The position numbers and the translations under genes are program-made. A DNA stretch of 40,989 nt from CAYHSW01 sp964431075 (GTDB lineage Bacteria; Patescibacteriota; Microgenomatia; JAMCZE01), in contig CAYSID010000008.1 in the NCBI GenBank assembly GCA_964431075.1, positions 1 through 40,989 on the forward strand. The letters are read 5' to 3'. The notes beneath the pieces were generated by a model. The model worked only from the letters and a program-made list of their open reading frames with translations, had not been told where the DNA came from and searched no databases. Within the stretch, counting starts at the first letter, position 1, and each line of letters starts with the position of its first letter. Below, one piece after another: positions 1 through 4,938 of the stretch.

Positions 1-81
1 TCCACATTAGTTTGTGGAGGAAGACTTTCATTTATGGAAGACATGACCTGATTCTTCTAGGATTGACATATTCTCAATCTA

Positions 82-113
82 ACTAAAAAACCCACACCTC
101 TTACCCTCAATTG
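82..113. repeat. Imperfect direct repeat, upstream copy
   Basis: About 27 of 32 positions match 1316-1346. The two copies bracket the ATPase gene at 169-1320. Both contain ACTAAAAAAC and ACCCTCAAT. This upstream copy lacks the inverted-repeat partner that turns the downstream copy into a hairpin. Confidence 0.6.
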
Positions 114-133
114 GAAGTTATGTAATTTAGGAG

Positions 134-162
134 TTGAATTCCTGTTTTGCATAGATTATAAT
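134..162 (+). promoter_or_regulatory. Leaderless sigma-70-type promoter of the first ATPase
   Basis: TTGAAT (134-139), 17-nt spacer, TATAAT (157-162), then 6 nt to the ATG at 169. The start site would fall on or next to the A of the start codon, so the mRNA is probably leaderless. Confidence 0.65.
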
Positions 163-168
163 CGTAAT

Positions 169-1320
169 ATGATCCTAAGAACTGCCGAAAAGAAAATAAG
201 AAAGCTGGCTGGCTATTATCCGGTTATTTCCATTACCGGACCTCGTCAATCGGGCAAAACAACCTTGGTGAAAAAATTATTCCCCAAACATTACTATGTT
301 AATTTGGAAAATCCAGACGTTCTTCTTGCGGCACAAAGCGATCCAAAGACTTTTTTAAGGCTTGGTCTAAGAGAAAAAATGATAATAGATGAAATCCTGA
401 GATTCCCCGAGCTTTTGTCTTATATTCAAACAGAAGTGGATGAACAAAAATTAGATGGCCAATTTATTGTTACCGGCTCTCAAAATTTTTCCATTTCTGA
501 AAAGGTGACCCAGTCGCTTGCCGGAAGAGTTGGAAATTTTACTCTCCCACCGTTGACGATAAGAGAACTTATTAAAAATAGCCATAAATTAAAAGATTAT
601 AAAATTTTGGCCGTTAAAGGTTTTTACCCGAAAGTTTACGATAAAAATATTCCACCAAAAGAATATTTTCGCGATTATCTTTATACCTACGTGGAACGGG
701 ACGTCAGGCAACTAAAAAACATTGGGAGTCTGAGTAATTTTCAAAAATTTCTTCAATTAACAGCCGGTAGAGTGGGTCAGATTGTAAACACTGCTTCTTT
801 GGCCAATGATGTTGGAGTAGACTACAAAACAATTGGGTCGTGGCTAAGTATATTGGAAGCCAGTTTTATTGTTTTTCGCCTTCAACCATACATTAACAAT
901 TTTGGAAAGCGGGTTATAAAAAGCCCGAAGGTGTTTTTTTACGATACCGGCCTGCTGTGTTATTTATTAGGAATTGACACGGCCGAAGAGTTAGCAGGAC
1001 ACAATCTGTTGGGATCGGTTTTTGAAAATTTCATTATTGCTGACATCTACAAAAATAATTTAAATAGCCGATCTAGCGATCGGCTTTATTTTTGGAGAGA
1101 CAGTAACGGGAATGAATTGGATTTAATTATTGATGAGGGGGTTAGATTGGTACCTATTGAAATTAAGGCGGGGGCTACTTACGCAGGCGATATGGCCAAA
1201 GGGATAAATTATTGGAATAATATCGTTCCCAACGCATCCGACGGCACGATTATTTATTCCGGTAAAACAGTGGGGAAGATAGGAAACATCAACGTCTTAA
1301 ATTGGTTTGATTTTCACTAA
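169..1320 (+). CDS. AAA_14 / DUF4143 family ATPase
   Basis: Predicted P-loop ATPase of 383 residues. Residues 24-32 read GPRQSGKTT (Walker A) and residues 71-76 MIIDEI (Walker B), followed by the FPELL segment usual in this family. The C-terminal third fits DUF4143, with FYDTGLLCYLLG and a later NELDLII...IEIKAG block that resembles the PD-(D/E)xK nuclease-like fold at the end of these proteins. Family members are common in archaea and CPR bacteria; their role is poorly known, though many sit near accessory or toxin-like loci. The start is supported by a TATAAT box 6 nt upstream and no Shine-Dalgarno sequence. It stands alone between imperfect direct repeats and ends at a bidirectional terminator. 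A second, only distantly similar member lies at 29817-31088. Confidence 0.88.
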   Translation: MILRTAEKKIRKLAGYYPVISITGPRQSGKTTLVKKLFPKHYYVNLENPDVLLAAQSDPKTFLRLGLREKMIIDEILRFPELLSYIQTEVDEQKLDGQFIVTGSQNFSISEKVTQSLAGRVGNFTLPPLTIRELIKNSHKLKDYKILAVKGFYPKVYDKNIPPKEYFRDYLYTYVERDVRQLKNIGSLSNFQKFLQLTAGRVGQIVNTASLANDVGVDYKTIGSWLSILEASFIVFRLQPYINNFGKRVIKSPKVFFYDTGLLCYLLGIDTAEELAGHNLLGSVFENFIIADIYKNNLNSRSSDRLYFWRDSNGNELDLIIDEGVRLVPIEIKAGATYAGDMAKGINYWNNIVPNASDGTIIYSGKTVGKIGNINVLNWFDFH

Positions 1321-1346
1321 AAAACTCACACTTATACCCTCAATCG
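1316..1346. repeat. Imperfect direct repeat, downstream copy
   Basis: Matches 82-113 at about 27 of 32 positions. It overlaps the ATPase stop codon and the left arm of the terminator hairpin at 1321-1363. Confidence 0.6.
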
Positions 1347-1366
1347 TAATAAATGTGAGTTTTAGT
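1321..1366. terminator. Bidirectional terminator between convergent genes
   Basis: AAAACTCACA (1321-1330) and TGTGAGTTTT (1354-1363) form a perfect 10-bp stem with a 23-nt loop. T-rich sequence follows on both strands, and it sits between the ATPase (+) and the zinc-ribbon gene (-). Confidence 0.65.
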
Positions 1367-1389
1367 TTCTGGACAAGCCAGAATGACCT
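1367..1389. repeat. Short palindromic repeat (TTCTGG-ACAAG-CCAGAA)
   Basis: A 6-bp stem with 5-nt loop followed by TGAC, just beyond the stop of the zinc-ribbon gene. It resembles the GTCATTCTGG-type palindromes dispersed in many bacterial genomes. It could add to termination. Confidence 0.4.
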
Positions 1390-1717
1390 ACCCTCTTTGA
1401 GAACGGAAACAGTCGTTACACATTATTGGCTTGACCGGTTTGCCGTTTTCATCAAGTCTTGGTTGGAAAGGGACCTGGCAGGCTTTGCCACAGTTGGAAC
1501 AGGTGGCATCGTACATTTGTCTTGGCCCGCTGGAATAACCTCCTCGTCCGCCGCCGTATCCGCCGCCACCTTGCATGGAAGCCTTTTTGGCCGCCCTACA
1601 GGCAGGACACCGGACCGGAGAATTGGAAAACCCTTTGTCTTTATAGAACTGCTGTTCCGAAGCCGTCCAGACGAAAGAATTGCCGCAATCGCGGCAGGTT
1701 AAAGTTTGATCTTGCAT
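1388..1717 (-). CDS. Zinc-ribbon protein with Gly-rich linker
   Basis: A 109-residue protein with two zinc-binding ends. The N-terminal ribbon has CRDCG near residues 8-12 and CPACR near 37-41. The C-terminal part has CSNCGKACQVPF and later CNDCF, the paired CxxC pattern common in small CPR and archaeal zinc-ribbon proteins. Between them is a Gly/Arg-rich stretch (GGGGYGGGRGGY) resembling an RGG RNA-binding linker. The architecture suggests a nucleic-acid-binding protein, but the function is unknown. Unlike most genes here it has a long leader: a strong promoter at 1818-1846 gives about 94 nt of 5' UTR with a 12-bp hairpin directly before the sequence GGGAGGTGA. It ends at a bidirectional terminator. 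Confidence 0.85.
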   Translation of the reverse strand: MQDQTLTCRDCGNSFVWTASEQQFYKDKGFSNSPVRCPACRAAKKASMQGGGGYGGGRGGYSSGPRQMYDATCSNCGKACQVPFQPRLDENGKPVKPIMCNDCFRSQRG

Positions 1718-1730
1718 TTAAATTTAATAT

Positions 1731-1777
1731 GTCACCTCCCTTGCGTCGCCGTGGTTAGTCTATTTGGCGACACAAGG
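1731..1777 (-). promoter_or_regulatory. 5' UTR hairpin abutting the Shine-Dalgarno of the zinc-ribbon gene
   Basis: On the minus strand CCTTGTGTCGCC (1777-1766) pairs with GGCGACGCAAGG (1750-1739) over 12 bp with a single G-U wobble and a 15-nt loop. The stem runs into GGGAGGTGAC (1740-1731), so folding could control ribosome access. Confidence 0.6.
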
Positions 1778-1817
1778 TGTCTTTCCAAAACTATTCCCAT
1801 ATGGTCGAACTTGGAGA

Positions 1818-1846
1818 AGTATAACAGAAAATCAATGCCCCGTCAA
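1818..1846 (-). promoter_or_regulatory. Strong promoter of the zinc-ribbon gene
   Basis: On the minus strand TTGACG (1846-1841), 17-nt spacer, TATACT (1823-1818). The predicted start near 1811 gives a leader of about 94 nt. The -35 box lies inside the end of the 39-residue ORF at 1832-1951. Confidence 0.65.
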
Positions 1847-1951
1847 TTTCCAAAGAATTAGAAGAAGAAGGACAATAATAGCAAGTAACATGAACCCGAT
1901 GTTAATCTTCATGTTTAAGTTTGCGAATTCAATTGATTGTTTTTTAGACAT
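1832..1951 (-). CDS. Micro-membrane protein, 39 aa, single TM (pair 1, second gene)
   Basis: Not recognised. Its N-terminus MSKKQSIEFANLNMKINI is followed by one strongly hydrophobic helix (about residues 18-34) and a short basic tail. It starts inside the end of the 60-residue gene at 1944-2126 (8-nt overlap, ATGTCTAA), so the two should be co-translated. It resembles the 36-residue protein at 21232-21342: both share F-A-N-x-N-x-x-x-N-I before the helix. That second copy sits in the same order behind the same kind of partner, which is the main reason to believe this tiny ORF is a gene. The promoter of the zinc-ribbon gene lies within its 3' end. Confidence 0.6.
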   Translation of the reverse strand: MSKKQSIEFANLNMKINIGFMLLAIIVLLLLILWKLTGH

Positions 1952-2126
1952 ATTTAGTTTTCATAAAATAAACAGCGATCAGTAGTAAGATAGCAATGGC
2001 TAAGTTAAAAATCAAGAGGAGAAGGTTAAATTTTTTGGGGATTTTTGATGTTGCCGGCAAAATTATAGATGCTCCAATCCAGCCAGAAGCTAAATTAATA
2101 AATAAATCAGCAATAATTTCCGTCAA
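1944..2126 (-). CDS. Micro-membrane protein, 60 aa, two TMs (pair 1, first gene)
   Basis: Not recognised. Two hydrophobic segments (about residues 6-24 and 34-54) are separated by a short polar loop with Lys residues. The start is TTG; a possible -10 box, TATACG (2141-2136), lies 9 nt before it. The segment I-N-L-A followed by I-x-L-P matches I-N-L-A followed by I-x-P in the 70-residue protein at 21339-21551, and spacing to the second helix is similar. Both are followed by an overlapping single-TM micro-gene. Together they look like a duplicated two-component membrane unit of unknown role. The gene diverges from the RNA promoter at 2158. Confidence 0.6.
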   Translation of the reverse strand: MTEIIADLFINLASGWIGASIILPATSKIPKKFNLLLLIFNLAIAILLLIAVYFMKTKYV

Positions 2127-2157
2127 TATTTTGTCCGTATAATTATTTTATCAAAAT

Positions 2158-2185
2158 TTGACACGAGGAAAATTTATGGTACAAT
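2158..2185 (+). promoter_or_regulatory. Strong promoter of a non-coding RNA
   Basis: TTGACA (2158-2163), 16-nt spacer, TACAAT (2180-2185); expected start near 2192. No open reading frame of note follows before the terminator at 2321-2343. Confidence 0.7.
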
Positions 2186-2191
2186 CCAAAC

Positions 2192-2343
2192 AGTTTAATA
2201 AAACTTTTGATCCGGAGGGTTGGAACCGGGGAAGTGCGCAAAAATATGTGACGGAAGTTTAACCGTAAAAATAAAACGCCAAGTGTCGCAAACGCGGAGC
2301 TTGTCAATCAAAAATTGATACCCCTTTTGTAGGGGATTTTTTT
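2192..2343 (+). ncRNA. Unidentified structured RNA (about 150 nt)
   Basis: Bounded by a near-consensus promoter and a GC-rich terminator with a run of T. Internal pairings include AAACTT with AAGTTT, CCG with CGG just inside it, GGTT-GG-AACC, and ATCAA with TTGAT before the terminator. It contains GGAGGGTTGGAACCGGGG, which recalls part of the T-box core, but the position near the 5' end and the mismatch to the tRNA-Trp acceptor end argue against a T-box. I could not match it to SRP RNA, 6S RNA, tmRNA, RNase P RNA or a known riboswitch by eye. Confidence 0.5.
2321..2343 (+). terminator. Rho-independent terminator of the unidentified RNA
   Basis: CCCC, loop TTTTGTA, GGGG, then ATTTTTTT. A compact hairpin with a classic T run. 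Confidence 0.8.
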
Positions 2344-2346
2344 GTT

Positions 2347-2370
2347 GCTCAGCGTTTGGCTGGGCTTTTT
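2347..2370 (+). terminator. Second hairpin with T run, just before the tRNA
   Basis: GCTCAGC and GCTGGGC form a 7-bp stem (one T-G pair) with loop GTTTG, followed by TTTTT. It may be a second terminator or a processing signal in front of the tRNA. Confidence 0.5.
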
Positions 2371-2377
2371 AGTTTTT

Positions 2378-2448
2378 AGGGATATGGTGTAACGGGAGCA
2401 CGGTTGCCTCCAAAGCAACTTGTCTGGGTTCAAATCCTAGTATCCCTG
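2378..2448 (+). tRNA. tRNA-Trp (anticodon CCA)
   Basis: The acceptor arms AGGGATA and TATCCCT pair perfectly over 7 bp. The anticodon stem GTTGC/GCAAC carries loop CTCCAAA with anticodon CCA. The T arm has GGTTCAAATCC. A1-U72 and discriminator G73 match the usual bacterial tRNA-Trp identity set. The 3' CCA is not fully encoded (G73 is followed by CAGG). It lies two genes upstream of trpS. Confidence 0.95.
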
Positions 2449-2475
2449 CAGGAGGTGTTGTAGAATATAAGAGAT

Positions 2476-2799
2476 ATGGTAACTATTGATGATTTTAAAA
2501 AATTGGATATCAAAATCGGGAAAGTGATTTCTGTGGAAAAAGTTCCCGATGCTGATAAGTTATTGAAATTTATTTTTGATATTGGCGGGGAGGAGAGGCA
2601 AATAATAGCGGGAATGGCGCCCTTTTTTCCGGATCCGTCTGTGCTTGTAGGAGAAGAAATGCCGTTGCTGTTGAATATAGAACCGGCCGTTTTTAAAGGT
2701 TACACCAGTTATGGGATGATAATTGCCGCAGACATGAATGGAAAACCGGTCTTGCTTTACCCGCAGGAGGCTGTCCCGCCGGGGAGCGTTGTTAGATAA
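2476..2799 (+). CDS. Free-standing tRNA-binding OB-fold protein (Trbp111 / MetRS C-terminal domain-like)
   Basis: A 107-residue protein matching the EMAPII/Trbp111-type tRNA-binding domain over its whole length. Family hallmarks are the opening FKKLDIKIGKVISVE, PDADKLLKF, the central IIAGM and a late GMIIAAD. Such domains form dimers that bind tRNA non-specifically; they occur alone (Trbp111, CsaA) or fused to the end of MetRS and the PheRS beta chain. No synthetase module is attached here. It sits between tRNA-Trp and trpS (11-nt gap to trpS), so co-expression with the tryptophan charging system is likely. Whether it helps TrpRS or serves a split MetRS encoded elsewhere cannot be told from this window. 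Confidence 0.88.
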   Translation: MVTIDDFKKLDIKIGKVISVEKVPDADKLLKFIFDIGGEERQIIAGMAPFFPDPSVLVGEEMPLLLNIEPAVFKGYTSYGMIIAADMNGKPVLLYPQEAVPPGSVVR

Positions 2800-2810
2800 G
2801 ATAAATTTAT

Positions 2811-3800
2811 ATGAATGAATCAAAAAAGCGGGTTTTTTCGGGAATCAGAGCTAATGCCCGGCCGCATTTGGGCAACTATCTTGGGGCCATCAAGGGAATG
2901 TTGGCGCTCCAGAGTGAGTACGACTGTGTCTTCGGGGTAGTGGACCTGCACACGATTACCACTCCCTATGATGTTAACGGTTTGCGGCCAACCGTTCGCG
3001 AGGTGGTTTTGGATTATCTGGGCGCTGGTCTTGACCCCAAACAGTGTCATTTGATTATCCAGTCGCATCTGCGGGCGGAGCATCTGGAGCTGGCTTATTA
3101 TCTTGGGACGATCTATCAGGTCGCGCGATTGGAAGACCTGCCGACCTACAAGGAGAAAAAAGCCGATCACCCCGATTATGTCAACGTGGGCCTGCTTTAC
3201 TATCCGGTTTTGATGGCCGCAGATATTTTAATTTACAAATCTTTTCTGGTGCCGATCGGACAGGATCAGGAACCGCATCTGGAAGTGACCCGGGAGATGG
3301 CGCGCAAGTTTAACGCCATGTTTGGCGACACCTTTCCCGAGCCGCAAAGTTATAAAACGCCGGGCAAACATGTTCCCTCTCTGGTTGGCGAGGGGAAGAT
3401 GAGCAAGACTTATGGGGGAACAATAATTCTGACTGACTCGCCGGAAGAAATAAAGGCTGTCCTGGCTAAGGCGCCGACCGACGCCGGCTGTGGGGAGAAA
3501 TTCCCGGAGAGCGGGCCAGTGGCCAATCTTGTGACCATGGTGGAGCTGTTTGAAGGCCGTGACCGGGCAATGCGGTACCGCGAAGAGTATAAGACAACGG
3601 GTTTAAAGTATAAAAGTTTAAAAGAGGAATTGGCTAACGCGATTTATAAAGAATTACAGCCAATTCAGGAGCGGAGGAAATATTACGAAGAACATCCGCA
3701 GGAAGTGGACCAAATTTTGGAGGATGGCAAAATTTACGCTCAAAAAATTACCAGGGAAACTTTAAAAGAGGTTAGAGAGAAGATGGGATTAGTGGTATAA
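2811..3800 (+). CDS. trpS: Tryptophan--tRNA ligase
   Basis: Class I aminoacyl-tRNA synthetase that charges tRNA-Trp. Its 329 residues match the family's usual length of about 330. The HIGH-like signature is PHLGNYLGA (residues 18-26) and the KMSKS loop reads GKMSKT (K196-K199). GIRANARPHLGN replaces the more usual GIQPTG form, a modest variation. The middle holds the expected tryptophan-site region around YPVLMAADIL and VPIGQDQEPH. It follows the tRNA-binding OB-fold gene and tRNA-Trp on the same strand, an apparent tryptophan-charging cluster. Its 3' end carries the -10 box of the next gene. Confidence 0.97.
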   Translation: MNESKKRVFSGIRANARPHLGNYLGAIKGMLALQSEYDCVFGVVDLHTITTPYDVNGLRPTVREVVLDYLGAGLDPKQCHLIIQSHLRAEHLELAYYLGTIYQVARLEDLPTYKEKKADHPDYVNVGLLYYPVLMAADILIYKSFLVPIGQDQEPHLEVTREMARKFNAMFGDTFPEPQSYKTPGKHVPSLVGEGKMSKTYGGTIILTDSPEEIKAVLAKAPTDAGCGEKFPESGPVANLVTMVELFEGRDRAMRYREEYKTTGLKYKSLKEELANAIYKELQPIQERRKYYEEHPQEVDQILEDGKIYAQKITRETLKEVREKMGLVV

Positions 3801-3801
3801 T
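3796..3801 (+). promoter_or_regulatory. -10 box for leaderless transcription of the AbiEii-partner gene
   Basis: TATAAT followed by 6 nt and then ATG at 3808. It overlaps the trpS stop codon. The -35 region is weak. Confidence 0.55.
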
Positions 3802-3807
3802 CACTGC

Positions 3808-4089
3808 ATGGATGATGCACTGTTTAAGCAAGTAATCTGGGACTATAAAATGACCTCGGGGGAATTTATGGAGATTCTTGCGGGGCAAAAACAGAACGGA
3901 TGGTTCAACCAAGACTGGGCTATTTCTCGGGTTTTAGAAAACCTCAATTATTATGAGGCGATGACTCTTGTCCCCTTTGAAACACTTGCTGATCATTGGG
4001 AATCAGTAAAATCAAGAATCTTTGCCCAATCAATAAAAGACGGCTATGAATTCGTATTATACAGACACGCTTTATCCATTGCAGGATAA
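3808..4089 (+). CDS. Small protein paired with AbiEii-like nucleotidyltransferase (possible antitoxin)
   Basis: Not assigned to a named family by me. The 93-residue protein is soluble and rich in aromatic residues (WDYKM, WFNQDW, VLENLNYYEAM), with a late SIKDGYEFVLYRHAL segment. It overlaps the following AbiEii-type gene by 44 nt, so the two are expressed together. Proteins of this shape upstream of AbiEii-like genes are common in CPR genomes (from memory). By position it is the candidate antitoxin or partner, but it lacks the obvious winged-helix of AbiEi, so that role is inferred. A TATAAT box 6 nt upstream indicates a leaderless mRNA. Confidence 0.7.
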   Translation: MDDALFKQVIWDYKMTSGEFMEILAGQKQNGWFNQDWAISRVLENLNYYEAMTLVPFETLADHWESVKSRIFAQSIKDGYEFVLYRHALSIAG

Positions 4090-4690
4090 AGTATTAAAGG
4101 CTGTTGCGACAGCGCAAACTTCGTTTTATCTTACGGGCGGGACGGCGTTATCCCGATTTTATTTTAACCATCGTTATTCTGACGATCTTGATTTTTTTGT
4201 CAACAAAGATCCGGATTTTTCTGCTAATTTTAATAAAATTATTTCTGCTTTATCTGAATTTAAGGTGGAAATAAAAATAAAAACGGATGATTTTTGTTCT
4301 TTATTTGTCGAAAAAATTCTTAACGTTGATTTAGTAAACGATGTTGCTTTTCATTATGGCAGTTTTTTGGAAAATGAAATTTTTTATAAAATTGACAATG
4401 TTGAAAACATTCTTTCAAATAAACTTTCGGCTATAATTTCTCGGGAACAAGCAAAAGATGTAGTAGATATTTGGATTATTGCTAAAGATCAAATTATTGA
4501 TTGGAAACAGATTTATCAATCGGTGAGTTCGAAAGCGGCGGGGATTTTTCCGCCGGTTGTTGCCAAAAAGCTTAATGCTTTCCCTGGAGAATTGTTAAAC
4601 GAAATTAAGTGGATTGGCGTTCCCCCCAACGCAGAAGAATTTAACGGAGATTTACAAAAGATTATTGACTCGATGCTTCTGGTTTCTTAA
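4046..4690 (+). CDS. AbiEii/AbiGii-type nucleotidyltransferase (putative toxin)
   Basis: Nucleotidyltransferase-fold protein of 214 residues. The hallmark is FYLTGGTALSRFYFNHR followed by YSDDLDFF: the GG motif and the DxD-type metal site of the AbiEii and DUF1814 group. In known type IV toxin-antitoxin systems AbiEii transfers nucleotides, in some cases onto tRNA acceptor ends. This copy is shorter than AbiEii of Streptococcus (about 300 residues) and nearer to the short CPR and archaeal forms. It overlaps its upstream partner by 44 nt. A tRNA target would be notable given the neighbouring tRNA-Trp and TrpRS genes, but adjacency is the only evidence for that. Confidence 0.82.
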   Translation: MNSYYTDTLYPLQDKVLKAVATAQTSFYLTGGTALSRFYFNHRYSDDLDFFVNKDPDFSANFNKIISALSEFKVEIKIKTDDFCSLFVEKILNVDLVNDVAFHYGSFLENEIFYKIDNVENILSNKLSAIISREQAKDVVDIWIIAKDQIIDWKQIYQSVSSKAAGIFPPVVAKKLNAFPGELLNEIKWIGVPPNAEEFNGDLQKIIDSMLLVS

Positions 4691-4938
4691 TAATTAAAAG
4701 GGACAAAATAAATAATAAACCAAGTCCAGCAGGCAGGCGGGGTAGACGGGACCGAGGGTTTGCGGTTGAAACAGCTCGCAAAATCGTAATGCGCAGACAA
4801 TAAACTACGTCAAAGGTGGCGACGCCAAATAACCCCCCTTTCCATTTGATGCCACTCCTTGCTAAAAATTCCACTTTTCAACAAAGATGCTTGATTGTTG
4901 GTTACATTGTGGGACTTTTGTGGTAAACTTGGCTCCGC
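4691..4938. other. Intergenic stretch with a GC-rich core, no recognised gene
   Basis: Roughly 4725-4850 is clearly more GC-rich than its AT-rich edges and has open frames on both strands with no family resemblance. It contains TGGCGACGCCA and could hold a structured RNA. I tested it by eye against tmRNA, because a short peptide-like frame ends at TAACCCCCC, but found no tRNA-like ends. The right edge carries the ftsH promoter (TGGTAAACT at 4921-4929). Confidence 0.3.

Noticed and set aside
1307..1985. Plus-strand frames opposite the zinc-ribbon gene
   Set aside because: They are shadows: the minus strand has zinc-ribbon motifs, promoter and ribosome-binding sequence.
2200..2260. T-box riboswitch for tryptophan
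   Set aside because: GGAGGGTTGGAACC resembles the T-box core, but it lies near the RNA 5' end, no specifier stem is visible, and its TGGA does not complement the GCCA end of tRNA-Trp.
4691..4938. tmRNA
   Set aside because: A short peptide-like frame ends before CCCCCC, but no tRNA-like 5' and 3' ends or T-loop exist and the length is too small.
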